A stretch of 64,000 bases of DNA from Nomia melanderi (taxonomy: Eukaryota; Arthropoda; Insecta; Hymenoptera; Halictidae). The stretch spans positions 5,709,501 through 5,773,500 of the forward strand of contig NC_135007.1 in the NCBI RefSeq assembly GCF_051020985.1, written 5' to 3'. The position numbers and the translations under genes are program-made. Positions 34,250 to 48,008 of this stretch are shown here, in pieces. The notes under the pieces are model-generated. The model saw nothing but the letters and a program-made list of their open reading frames with translations, had not been told where the DNA came from and did not search any database. Positions within the stretch are counted from its first letter, which is position 1. Every line of letters starts with the position of its first letter.

Positions 34250-37200
34250 CTGAAACGAAGCAAAAAGGGATTTACTGGTTAGAAAAAGGTGGACAAAGCG
34301 ATAAAACGGGAGATTATATAATGCTCTACACTTAGGAGCTGCGTAAGGTTAACTGTGATTTATGACATATCGCGAATGAAGTTGGGTCGTTGTTAGCGTC
34401 TTGTTGGTAGGAAAAGAATTACACATTCGTTGTATATTTTTACTGCGAGAGTTTAATAACACTATAATAGTATTTCTTGTATTAACAATCTTGAATTGAG
34501 GGGTATTCATATTTATTCAATTCAATATAAAACGCTGATCTCATTCTCAAGATTATAACGCATGTGATTAATGAATTCGTATTATTCTATTTATTATTTG
34601 TAAGACATGTCCTATGCTTTTCCTACTTTCATTTACGATAACTATTGTTGACAAGAATAATTAATTATCTGTAATTTTGCTTTTTTTCTCAAGGTACAAA
34701 TGTAATCTTAAGTTCTAAGTATAATTATAAAAGTTATAAATGACATTTGACCCGTGCTTAAATTAATAAGTGCTTATATTGACAAAAACTAGTCGTTTCA
34801 AATAGCTTTCTAAATATTGACTATTGCCATCAATGTAAGTAACATTATCGTTTCAGAATGCCTCAGAATTACTGATTACCGTACCCGCACACCTTCATAC
34901 TGTTTCACCAGACGTTCAACTCTCCTCGGAAACGCCGAATCAGGTTTCGCTAATTACGATTAAAACTCACAAGATAAAGTTCACGTCTCAATAAGAAGCG
35001 AACTAAGGAAAACTTGATTATCACATTGTACGCCTCGCTTAACACCACACGACTTTCATTTGAAACATTTTTCCATGTCACGAGCAATTTCCAAGTATCT
35101 CTCAGCTTAGTAGAGTCAGGTGACTCAGTCAGCCCAATGTACAATTAAACAGACAAACAGCGTTCCTGCGTAGAGCGCATTATCAAAGCAGCTCGAACGG
35201 AAAGTCTGACGTGTCTCACAGCAATGGCCCACGCGACACTCAGCTTCTAAATTGCTTTCACGTGTTTCCCCGTGTTTCTGTTCTCGGCGTACACCGTAAA
35301 TTTCAACATTAGAAAGTTCACGTCACCGCGAACGATTTTCAACTGACCGGGATCATTCATTATAATAGTGTCCCTGAAATCGATTCAATAACAAGAGGGA
35401 CTCGATTTAAGTAGGATATGTAGATACGATGATTAAATGGATCATATGAAGTGATATAAAATATATGTCAATAATATAACAAATATATACGGTGTGAAAG
35501 TATGCTTAAAAAGAGAGTAGCAGCTTCTCGTTTGACGAGGATGTTATTTCGTATTATAAACGATGTTAATAATGATAATGTTAATACATGTATCATATAT
35601 GCATTGATTCCTTATTCCTTTGTACACAACTAAACGTAGATATAGTTCAATGTACGCATACTCAATAGAATTATAGTACTCAATTTTTTCGAAAATGACG
35701 TGCCAAATGAAAAATATGTTACTCCTTTCTTGCTACCCACTTTTACGGTCACACCTTATATATCAAATAATTCAATAAATCCAAGCAACATCTAGTAATA
35801 CATTGAAGTGGTCGATTATCATTTGATTTGTTCATACATAAAAGTAATAATTCCCTTTTTTACTTTTCATTAACCCAAATTCTTTTACTTTTCATTGCCT
35901 CAAATTCTTCCATTTCTCATTTTACACACTTAATCGTTTTAGCAAACAAACAACTCATTTCTGAATCTCGCATCATAACTATACTCGCTGCTATTACGAG
36001 CACCGCGCCGCGTAACAACCGTAAACGGCGATCTCATAATCTCGTTAATGACACAATCGCCACCCCTCGCGGCCCGGAATCAAGCAGTAACCGGGTCACT
36101 CGGAAACGATGTTCGAAATCAGGTGTTTGCGTTGCATCATCGCGAGCCGGCTTGTCTTTGACGATACTGCGATACGCCGCGCTGTCCCGCCGTGGAAAGC
36201 CGTGAAACCGATAGACAAGCTGGCGTCGTAGCCGACTCGTCGTAGTAGTCGTTCTCGAAACGCAGATGCGTCCTCTCTAAACTTAGACTCTCGCATCGTG
36301 TCGACCCGCGACACCCTTTCGACGCTTGCTCGTTTTTGTTTTCGCCGACGTTGGGGAACACTCTTCTTCTTCTCTTTCGTTTTCGGACAGCTGTGACACG
36401 GTCTATTTAAACGATACTTTTTCCCCTTTTTCCGTACTCTTCTCCCACCCCAGTTCTTTTGGTAGTTTAAGAGGCGATGATTACTGTGTAGACACACGGA
36501 TTCTCACGAGACGGAGTAATTGGAGTTGAAATGTTTCTTTGAAGCGATTTCTTTTTTATTGATAGATAACAAATGTTGAGTAATGATGGATGATCCTATG
36601 TTTATACTAAGTCTTTGTAAACGTTGGAACTACAGCAATAGTGACGCTAAAAAGTTTGTTTATTATTCAACTGAATATTTCTATCGATGAGTGGTGAAGT
36701 AATATTAATCGATCACTTTTTATTTTCGAAATTTGTTCTTCAAAGTTTCCTATTTCTCTTATCTATAAATCTTGCGTTGCTTCAGTGGATAAGATTATTG
36801 ACAACGATGATTGTATTCTGTATCTTTTATTGATTTTAGGCTTTTATTTGAAAATTAGAACATTAAGGATATTTTAAACTGCAGACATTTTTTTTTCTTT
36901 GACGTCACCGGTGCAATACGGCTTAACTCTGAAAGCTTGAATATTAATACCGCTTATTCTTAAACATTCTACTCATCACTTAACGTCAACCATTAAGTCA
37001 TTATTGTACCCGACGTCGCGCATAGAAGCTGCTAAAATGCATGTCGCATTATTAACATACAATCGGTCTACTGATCCGGGTTTTCAACACTACTTAATGA
37101 GTCATAGGAAGAGCAAACATGCCGGCGCCGTAGGAAATCGTGGGGTGAAAAACTGCGAAGCACGTGAATCGTTTAGGGGGTCAGAAATGAACTGCAAACG

Positions 37201-38032
37201 ATCTTAAAGAAGACAATATCGTTTGTAACATCAACTGAAAACAATGAAGTAGTTCTACAATCTTTGCATAACCATGGTTCACTAGAAAATTCATATTTTC
37301 ATTAATACAAAGAAGCCTAAGGATTAATCGATTGAAAAAAGGTAATAAACCAGCAACAAACTTTTCACCAGAACTCCCATACCACAATAATCCAACGATA
37401 CCCCTGATTAAACTACAATCATTCATGTAAATATAAATCTTCATAGCCTAATTAACAAAATCTATCAAGATACGAATGACAGAGAATACTCATTAAACTT
37501 TATCAAACTTCTTAATGCATTGAATTATGAAACATCATTTCTTTTATTTTATTTAACAGACAGACTCACTGCTTATCATGTATATATGCTATGCACAGAT
37601 GAATAAAATCTGTAATTTACCTACAGTTCATCTCTATTCATACGAATTATTCTCCATCCGAGGAACGCGTGAACAGTCATCTCCAACAATAATCGTCATT
37701 CTCCGACGTATATAATACGACTAGCAACCAAGTTAACCCTAACAACCAAGAAAATCGCCGCAAAGCAGCGAAATTGTAAAACGCTTAATTCGAACAATTG
37801 CTTTTCAACGAGCGCTATCGCGTCCATCGCGGAGGCAGCGTTCGGACACGATTCCGCGTGCAAGTGCGAGGTACAATATTAATGTGAACAGTTGCCGGCC
37901 TTGCGGCGGGTCGATGACCCGCGCGTACAAATTAAACGGAAAAGGCATTTCACTCGGGGCTTTCGTCACGCGGGGAATATCAATTCGTGTCCGAGTTGCG
38001 TCGAACTCGATGACCACTCCGCAAAGATCGCA

Positions 38033-38903
38033 GAGGCTAGTCATTCGAGCAAAGCTGTGACTCATGAAATACTCAGGTCACCCATGAGATAGCTGTGTAA
38101 AGCAAAGTTACCAAAGTATTTCATGAGATACCCAGATAAAGTAAAATTACTCGAGTATCTCATAAGGTCTTATAACTAAAAACCACTAGAACTATTACTA
38201 CTCTACCACCCACGTTCTATTTTCAAATAACTATTTTACTAGATCACCCAATAAGCTGATGCCATTTATTTTACTATTACATAGATAAAATGATATTTAA
38301 TTAACAATATATAGTGACTATAAACAAATGTATTCAATAACAATATATTCAATAGTTTTAATAATTGGATTAAAACAAATATACCTTGTAACTTGGAAAT
38401 TACAATGACGTTGAACTCTCTCGCCTGAGCGTATAAACGTTTAAGTCAATTAATTAATTTTATTCGCCACTTTGCTATGCAAAATGAAATAAATCGACAA
38501 GATGATCTGTCGCCCTCAAATACCTTCCATCGGCTAAGCTTAATAATTCAAGTTTAAAAAGTTTAATAATTCAAGTCCTCGTATCGCTCTGTGATTACAA
38601 AACGTAACAGGAGAAGTATAAACACGCCACGACACGAATTATGAGACAACTTAATATTTCTATTATTTCATACAAAAATATGAATTACCGAATTACTAGG
38701 TAACGCAAGTTAAATACTCGAGTAAAACACCCGAAGAATTGTTGTATAACTGGGTATATACCTTTTCGAGTAACAAATTACCTGACAGGTCGAGTAGTAA
38801 TAGTTCTAGTAATCACTTATGAGACCATATAAGATATTTGGGTATCCGGGTATTCGGTTATCTCATGAGACACCCGGGTAAGGAGACTACTGCTCTAGCC
38901 TCG
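38033..38903. mobile_element. Element with long imperfect inverted repeats, possibly hAT-type
   Basis: The arms at about 38033-38215 and 38750-38903 are inverted copies: AGAGGCTAG, then ATGAGATA blocks, CATAAG and ACTAGAACTATTACTACTC on the left reappear in inverse order on the right, ending CTAGCCTC. The left end, CAGAGGCTAG, resembles hAT termini. No target duplication was obvious and no transposase frame is present. Confidence 0.55.
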
Positions 38904-41267
38904 AAGCGCTGGAAAGACTCTCTCCAATACGATCAAAAATATCGTAAGGACGGGGTGTGACGAAACCTTACAGGCGACCCGTGCCAGTTAATCTTGTCAG
39001 TGGAAAAGTTTCTCAAGCCTTCGACGAGCTTCGTGTTTGCTGCGAACGCGCCCTCGACGTGACTTCTTGATGCGTGCACGGTGATCATCGATTATCGACG
39101 GTGCGCTGTTAAATATTTCGTAAGGGTTGAATATGCGAAAAAATTGTTGCGAAAGTTTATTGGCTTAAAGGAGGATAAGATATATTCATATAGCATAGAG
39201 AAGATTCTTAAGTTCTTTTTTTAATTAAATAATATATTTCTTGTTTATACTATCATACTTTTAATTGATATTATATTTGTTATTTGTGGTATGATACTTT
39301 GAATGAAACATTATGGTATTTATTTGTGATGTGATATCATTGTTTGATATCAAAGTTATCAAAGTCCAGTGAAATGGAACACAAGATAGTTTTATAAAAT
39401 ACACCTGAGTCAAATAAATCATTATAACCATAAATCATCGTTTTTTACATATTTAGTAAATTATAATTCACAAAGTAACCCTGATGTGCGAGCTGATGAC
39501 AATTTCAAAACAAGAAGTTTAACCACGATATCTTCCGTCAATTTACCTAATGTCTCAATATCGTCAAGAGAAAATCGTCCCATAATAGAAATCTCAAACT
39601 TAGGATCCCGCGTTTTCGAGAAGCACGCATTACGAAACAATATTGCTATGCCAATCGCTTACGTATCAATCCGATCGCGCGATTCGTCTGGACGGGTTTT
39701 ACAGCGCGTCATAAAAACAACAACGGAATACGATGATTCTAGTATCTACCTGCGACTGGCCGTTAGTCTCAACCGGAAACAGCAAATTAGAAGAGTCCAG
39801 TCAACGATCTTGACGACGCGAAGGAATAGAGGAATTCTGCTGTAAAACAGGTTGTTAAAAATCAGTCCCATTCGTTGAATCGTCGACATAACAGCTGTAT
39901 ACAACGGGAAAAAACGAGACAACGATAAGAAGCAGACGCACGTGCCTATGTATACCTGACGAAGCTTAATCATTGATAACCGGTGGCTTTTAAACTTTCG
40001 AACTTTGGAATGGTGTACGGAAAACAGGGATTATCAACGAGGATTTTCTTAAATTTTAAGTGACTTAGGGGTTAGACATGTTATGAATGATTTATTTTTA
40101 GAAGCTTTCCAGCTAAACGTGACCAGCCACTCTAACGAGCGACATCGTTTGGTTGAACTGTAGACGAAATGAATCGAGTAAACAACAACCCATAGAAATA
40201 TCGATAATTCGTTATCTCGATCATAATATACGTATAGATAAATGAACCTTGAAGTTGTAGTCAGACAATGTCCTATTACTTTCTTGGTATTGACCCTTTG
40301 CAGACCAAGTGCCAATTTTGCTAGTACGAAGTTTTTTCTTGTCACAATGCCAGTTATCGGAGTATGCTTCAGGTAAGCACCGAATGTTAAAGCGAGACGG
40401 ACAAATTGAGATTCAGAAGGATGTCACACTTTCAACTATTATAAAATGTAAATAACCCCATAGTAAGAATTATCAGCTGATTAAAAATTACTACTTTAGA
40501 TGACTTCTTTCACAATTCTTGGAAAGACGCAGATGCTTTTCCGATAAATTATTAAACAAATTCATTGTAAACAATTATTTTCTGCTTATAAAAAATTAAT
40601 TCGAAACTTTTCCTCGTAAATTCTATTTTCAATAACTCAGTTCAATTAACCGAGCTATTTTCTACTATCTACATTGCCCAAAGTCTTTGTCACCTTGGAA
40701 TTCAATAATTCAAATTATTCGATTGTACCTCAAACCACATGCTACAAGCATATTTTAAAACATTTCTTCTAGAGTCTTCATTTACCTGTTATATGCCAAG
40801 ATGAATCGAATAATCGGGGTTCTACTGTAGTTCTGTAACAATGAATCGGCACGAGAGCATCGATGGAAGTCATAGGGCGAAACGTGGTCACCGGCAATCA
40901 GCTGCTCGTGGATCGAGAATAGATGGTTCGCGTCATCAACCACAAAAGCATTACTCAATTAACCCGTACGCGAGGTTTGGCAAGATTTCGTCGGATTGTC
41001 CCAGCGAAGCTCTCAAAGACCGCAGCCAACACACGAGAGATCCTCCTTCCGAGAACTCTTTTTCTTTTGGCACAGGCTACTGGCACTAAGCCCACGTGCA
41101 GCTCCCCGAGACTTCGTGACGAGCCTCTCCAGTACCTTGGCTCTCCCATCTTTCTCTTCCCACAGCACAATTTATTCCCTCTTTGTCCCCTCGTCCCCTT
41201 CCCCATCGCAGTTCAATCATTTGGAACTTTTTTCTTCTGTCGTGAAAGAATCTTTCACCGGGACTTC

Positions 41268-41497
41268 TTAACACTAGAACTACCAAGTAATTAGAATGAG
41301 TTATTTCAAATTTTTTATAAAAATCGAAACAATACGTTTCTTAAGATTCGAAGGGCCTGCTAGTCTTGTATCTGTGCAAATATACAAATTTAAATTTAAA
41401 TCTCTCTCGAAAACGTCTTCGCAATTCTAATTCTAATATTTGCAAAATAAAAATTCTGAAGTATCTCGTTTGATCTGTCTGGTAGTTTTAGTGTTAG
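41268..41497. mobile_element. TTAA-type MITE, type A copy 2
   Basis: Left TTAACACTAGAACTACCAAG; right CTGGTAGTTTTAGTGTTAG. 230 bases; same body as 31152-31382. Confidence 0.7.
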
Positions 41498-41560
41498 ATA
41501 AAAACCAAACTTCAATTCTCCTTTGTCATTCTCCTTTGTCGCACCATGAGATACACTCTT

Positions 41561-41778
41561 TTAACACTAGATTTGCGGAATAACCAATTTTACTCATATT
41601 GACATTTAAAAACATTATTTGGTGAATGTTTGGATCGATTTTGATTGATGCAGATACGAATGTATTCTAATTATCCACTTTTAAGCTTCTAATTTCGAAA
41701 ATCGAAACGAACGAATACCAATTTTTCTAAAATCGATGGGATAAACTATACAATAAATGCTCGTAAATCTGGCACTAA
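41561..41778. mobile_element. TTAA-type MITE, type C
   Basis: Left TTAACACTAGATTTGCGG; right CGTAAATCTGGCACTAA, an imperfect inverse. It lies 63 bases after the type A element. Only one copy was noticed in the window. Confidence 0.55.
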
Positions 41779-43605
41779 CCATTTTTCTTCCAAAATACTT
41801 CCAACAGCATTTATCATTCGTATATTAGAAGCATTTAAAAAATTCTCACCTTTTTCACAGATGATTCTAAAATTCGATTACAATGCATACCGTTAACGTT
41901 AATGATACATTTTCTTACCGATTCATTTATTTATACGGTTGTATACACATAATTGTAACACATGCAAGCGATGTTGCGCATAAGATAGAATTCCTTGTCA
42001 AAATCTGCGTACAATGAAAATTCTATTCTACTGTAAGTAAAACTAACCGCACATGTTAAAACCAATAAAATTTCAAGCTCGACGAATTGGACAAGTTAAG
42101 TAAACGCAGCTAGTGAATAATAATAACTAAATAATAGAAAAAAATAACATTCCATTTTCCCTTGTCCACGAGCGGAATTCCTCCGGTTGTTATTGTCCTC
42201 CAACGTTCAATCATGCGGTGACGCGTGGAATTCGTTCAATAGGATACGCGTTACTTCGGTCAACACAATTAATAACGCGACCAGAGTAATTTGGGACAAC
42301 GTAGGGGGTTAGGTGCTGACAGCGCGATCGTTTGCCAGACGAGAGACTGGCTAATAATGAAGCCGGTGGCAGCTTCGGTTCAGAGAGTCACGCTTGTATT
42401 TCTAATTTTACTTAATAGCGCGGTATTTATGTTTACACAATTTCGCGGAGATTTGTGGAAGTCTAAATCCGACCGGCCGGGATTTTAAATAGGGATCCGT
42501 GGGTTCCTTTCTGCGGAGGTCGTCCAATTTTAGGTGAGTTCCCCAGTTTCTTTTCTCGAACGTCGATTGATCATTGGCGAACGAGTTTCACCGCAGAAAT
42601 TCGATCTCCGGGACACCCGAAGGGCGAATTGGTCGCTGATCGACTGTAGGATCGCCCTTTTGTCCCGTGGTAAGAATGTTGAAAAGTTCTCGAAAGACTA
42701 CGGGCATCGTGAAAACCGAAACGGAACCATCAGTCGCGCACCATGACTTTCTAAAATTCTAATAACAACGTTTTATCGCCGCTTAAACGCCCTTGAGTAA
42801 CGCTCGACCTCTTTTTTCCATTCGAGATATCAGAATTCAAAAAGTAACTTAGGGAACGCTCAAACCTTATCGGAAACCTAAGTGCAACCTGGCCCCGTTA
42901 ATGACTTCTTTGTTGTCACACGGGTCATCTCGTCGTTTTATGAGGAATACACTGAGTCGAATACGTCTACTGGTTTTGGTGAAACTTTAGTGGGTTAGTC
43001 CTTAGAAAAATATTTGGCACGCTTCTTTTTAATGGTATTTTTATTGTGTACTGTTTTAGTACCGATCAGTTAGAAATGTTTAACAGTAATGGATCAATAA
43101 CATCTGATTAGGCGAATTAATTAAAAAATGATGTTTAATGTATTGCTTAGATAGATGCAATTTCTTTGGAAGCTTTGTCGGGTTTAATTAGAAGCACTGT
43201 TTCCGTTCCTCTATGAATAATGGTTAATAAAAGAGTACGTATTTAATATTTATTTTAGAAGTTATTAAGCTTTGAACTTTATTCTCTGACAGTGTCATTT
43301 ATTTTTCAAAGATTTGTCGCGTCCTCCGTTTAATAAGTTTTTTCTTTTTATTCCACGAAGCCCTCGAGAAATTAAGATATTTCTATTGTTTCAAGCAAAA
43401 AACGATTGGTCTATATACTAATCAACTCTGCAGTTAATTCTGAACATTGAAAACAAGAATGTAAGGCACGATAACAACCCTCATTACGTTCGAAATCTTC
43501 ATCGAGTGTCAAGCAATTAATTTCAAAAAAGTTTCCGACAAATAGTCTGCAAATTAATTATCCCATTTTCGATTTAACAAAATCCTTAACTACTTAAATA
43601 TACTT

Positions 43606-43830
43606 TCAACGCTAGAACTACCGTAACACTAAAATCGACTGGTTTCGATTTTCCCGTTTCGCAATTATTGATATTTTAAAAGCATTGAATATTCAAAATG
43701 ATTTTGAAAATAAATAGTTTCACTTGAAAATTATAATAAATCTCTGAAGAAACTAAAAATAACCTATTGTTACAATTTTTATAGGGATTACATATTGATC
43801 GTAGTAAATGCTTGGTAGTTCTAATGTTAA
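43606..43830. mobile_element. TTAA-type MITE, type B copy 1
   Basis: Left TCAACGCTAGAACTACCG; right TTGGTAGTTCTAATGTTAA. The body (GACTGGTTTCGATTT, AAAGCATTGAATATTC, TTTTTATAGGGATTACATA) is shared with 47785-48008. The termini match type A, the body does not. Confidence 0.7.
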
Positions 43831-46059
43831 CACTTTCATATGCAAACAATCGATCAATTAACGTGAGTTACCAGCAAAATAATTCAATTTGTATTCAATT
43901 TGAATAGAATTATTTGCCTCGCACTATTTTTCAAACAAAAACTAGTTCCTTCAATCAAATAGAAGCGACAGTGACACAAAAAGACCTTTTCCTTTCCAAC
44001 ATCGAAACTTAATTTCACAAAAAAGAAACGCTCTCCGATCTCCCCAGTTACGTACAAGATTAAACGAAAAATATTCTCGTCAATCCGGTAACATAAATAG
44101 TTGGCCGTAAAAGACAAGTGGGCGTGACTAATCACGTGTAATCCTCTAATTATAATTCCTGAAGAGTTCTAGGCGGGCTGTGAACGGGCACGAAGGAAAA
44201 TCCACGATAAACGACAACGAAGTCCCAAACGATACAGATCGGCCTCCAAAAGGAACTCGCTCGCATATCGGGCAAACGCGATTAGGCGACCGGAATAGCG
44301 CGGAATCCGTGCGCGTGGGTGTGTGTACAAAAATCTCGTTTGTCTCCAGCACGCATTAACGAAGCTGGATTATGCACAGGAACACTTGGCTCACTCGTTT
44401 ATCCCTTCACTCCCTTCTCGTCGTTTTTTCATCTTACATAATAGGATCAGGAATTGCTATTGATTCGTATTAGTCTTACGCTGAGAAGGATAATACGTTG
44501 CGAAACAACGTCCATCGAACCGGTGCACATTATCCATCGATCGCCAATGCCCGTCGTACCATACTAGAGGATGTAATCTTGATTAACGTGTCGAATCAAC
44601 AATTAAAATATATTGTTTTTCTGACCGGTGTTATCGATTTCGCGATATCGGATTTTTGTTACACCTTGAGAGTGATATTCGTAAAATTATACGCGAATTA
44701 GAATCACGGAATTATATAAAACGTCCCTCTGTTTCAGTACAGTATGTACCGTCATCGCTTTTACTTTTAGTATTTAAGTTTTATAAAACATGGCCTTAAG
44801 GGAAAAATTATTTGCACCATAATGTGTCTCTATTAACTAAATAAGTTGGTAGGTCTAACATTTTGCGTAATATAAGTGGAGGAAATATTGAATTGTAGTA
44901 GAGTTAGCTGGCCACCCTGTATAGTCATGGACGGTGCGTTTATGTGACGCTTGATGTATGCATTTTAATATTTCTGTCTTTGACTGCGTTTGGATTGAAT
45001 CTTTGTAGCAGTGAATACTGGAAAAGCAGACTGAGATTATCTGTTAATAGCTAATTGGAAAGTAAGACGCTTATAAGGCGGCTGATTGCATCATACGAAA
45101 ACGTAGGTTTTGAATAATTAATTAAATAAAATTGCAGATAGGTTTATTTATTACCCGCATAACCGACATTGTTTGCACATTAGATAGAGTTGTAATTTTA
45201 AATTGAATCTTTCAAGGTAAAATAACTTTTCTAAAAACTAATGGTTTTAATAAAATGGGATTGTTTAAAATATAATTCTAAAATGTAAGTTTTCTTACTA
45301 ACTGGTTGAGATTAATAAATACAAACACTGTTTAATTCGAGTATATAAAAAGAAAAGTTATTTTACAGCAATCAATGCTTGACTCTCGCATTAACTCTAG
45401 AAATATTTACAAAATTATTACAAATAAAGTAACATATCCCGCGAAGCCGTCGAATAAATCACAAGGAAATGGGTTAATCGCAGAAAACCTCGCAAATCCG
45501 TTCAAAGAGGAATTCACGCGGACGTTTATCGCTACGCGTGACCTAATATTTGTCGGCGAACGACGACCGTTACGTTTGTCGACAAATCATTTCGGCTTTT
45601 CCGTCGGCACTGCAATTTTGGAAACGATTACGCGTTTATCGATGAAATCCAACAGTTTTCGCAACTTCCGGAGGAGAAACCTTAATTTCCTTCCCCTTCT
45701 CTTCATCTTCTTCTCATAATTCTCACAAGATTTCAAAATTCAACCAACATAAATATTATTCAACTCTGCTCTGTTCAAATTAATTATCATTCTTTTGTTG
45801 TCAAGTATTATACTTAATACATCTTTCAATGCAAACACAGACATAGAATATACCTAAAATTCTTCTCTCTTCTATATCGGATTTCTAACAAAAATAGACA
45901 TTAGACATCTGTTATTCGACTTCAATGAAAGATATACACATCATCTTCACATATACCTTAAGCATGCAGACGTTACAAAATATCTACTGTCCAGTTAATA
46001 CAACATTTCCATTCCAAATACATATATCGATCTTAAATACTACTATAGAGCAGTGTAAT

Positions 46060-46105
46060 TACATTACACTATAGTCGAAAAAGATATCGCAAGGCAAGAG
46101 GTTAA
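46060..46105 (+). mobile_element. Right-end fragment of a type E MITE
   Basis: ATATCGCAAGGCAAGAGGTTAA resembles the right terminus of the elements at 29027 and 32031. No left part was recognised. Confidence 0.45.
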
Positions 46106-46305
46106 CGCTAAAACTATTGAGCAGTTAAATTGACATTTTGAAATTCCTTTATAGAACCTTCAAGAGTGCATCTATTGATCGATATACAGTTCATCATTAA
46201 TTCTTTAATAATTTCTCAGAGAAACGTTAGTTATTATTTTAATAATTGCAGAAAGAAGGCATCAGGAATGGGTCATTTTGACCCGTCTGGTAGTTTTAGT
46301 GTTAA
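46102..46305. mobile_element. TTAA-type MITE, type A variant
   Basis: Left TTAACGCTAAAACTATTGAG; right CTGGTAGTTTTAGTGTTAA. 204 bases; body like 2296-2510. Its left TTAA is also the end of a type E fragment. Confidence 0.65.
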
Positions 46306-47784
46306 ACTCGATAAAATGTAACGTACAAAGAGATCTTTCGGTTCGATCCTCAGGGTACGAAAATGAAATTACGATCCCGTCGTGGTTCAATGATCCAAGA
46401 TGGTTATTAAGAGCGCCTGGGCATACGTTTCACGGAGGTTGTTTAGTTTATTAGCGAATCGCGCGTGGCCACGGGCAGACAAAGGGGCCATTAGGGGTTT
46501 CATACGCGAACCGTACTGGCTTTGTGTTGCCCGGTAATTGTCGATGTTCCGAATACACGGATTCCGTTATAGGGAAACACTACACGGAGAATATACATTG
46601 TTTCAACGCGTTCGCTACATTATTCATCTCTGGTAACGAAGAGGTGTCCCCGATGACGGCCATTCGAATTTCTCGCTGGAAAATTTGTTCGTGATTATCG
46701 GAAAAATCGATCGGCGATCGCTAATATTTTGCTCGAATAACGGCTGACAAACAAACAACGTGTATAGGGGTCCAGACAAATTAACTTGTAAAATAATTGT
46801 AATTTAACTGCTAGAGATGAAACTGAAAAGCGACATTTTGCGTGACTTGCTTGGTCAGTTTAATTTCCTATGCGCCTGGTGTTAAATTGCTTGAAATAAC
46901 TACTTAGTTTAGAAGAATGTGATAGAACAGAAAATAAATGAAAAATATACAATCTTGTTGTATTTGAGACCTTTTGAAGTAACGAATCTAAGTATGTCTT
47001 GTCAATAGTTAATCTTAGCACAAATATTCAAACTAAATTTCATTTCATATTGTTCACTTATGTTTTCATTTAAAATAACTTCCTATGTATCATCTGTCTT
47101 CAGTCGAATCAACATAAGAAATGTTACATTATAATGTATAATTCTCGGCTTATTGTTTCCTATAAAATCATCCCGTTCCCATTTGTAAGTAACACGACAC
47201 CACGTGAAACGCTGTCAAAATCATCAAGAACTCTAGCGCAGGCCAACCCCACGCGTCACTGAAATATCGCAGCGCTAACGACACGGTGTTGTCCGCGAGT
47301 AAAAAGGGAGCTAAAAACTCCCGACAGTTTCAATTAATTTCAGAAACGGCTCGGTACGCCATGAGTCAGACGCCCATAATAGGCCATGCGTTTCCGGGAT
47401 CAAAGGCGCGAGGAATCGGGGAAAAAATTGCGTCATTAGGAACAGATGTCGCGCGAGAACTGAGAACTCGTTACTTGATCCAGCTCGGACAGGAACGAGA
47501 GGAATTTTCGGTTTTCCCGGTGGTCAATGTTGTTAGAAGGGACAAGGATCAAAAAGCTCAACCTAAATTCGAAAGCGTATTACGATGTGGCCGTTTGAAG
47601 TACCCGTTCGTCAGGAGTTACATTCAAATGAATCATCGTCGATATTCTCACGAAATATCAGAGTGGAATGTGAGCAAGCAACGTGAAGTTTGTCTATGAG
47701 ACCGCTAACACGTTGACTAGGGAATTTTGAGCGTTTTATATAGTACTTATTCTTTCATAAGATAATTGGTATTACACGTAGCTG

Positions 47785-48008
47785 GTAACACTAGACCTAC
47801 GTGCCAGTCAAAATGACTGGTTTCGATTTCCTTGTTTCGCAATTATTCATACCTTAAAAGCATTGAATATTCGAAATGATATCGAAAATAAATAGTGTCG
47901 CTTGAATACTGTGATGACTGTCTGAAGAAATTGAAAATAATCTATTCTTACAATTTTTATAGGGATTACATACCAACTGTATTAAATGCTCGGTAATTCT
48001 AGTGTTAA
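47785..48008. mobile_element. TTAA-type MITE, type B copy 2
   Basis: Left GTAACACTAGACCTACG; right CTCGGTAATTCTAGTGTTAA. 224 bases; colinear with 43606-43830. Confidence 0.7.

Noticed and set aside
36096..36497. 133-codon basic - strand frame
   Set aside because: Arg/Lys-rich because of local GC and purine bias; no sestrin N-terminal similarity, and no family recognised.
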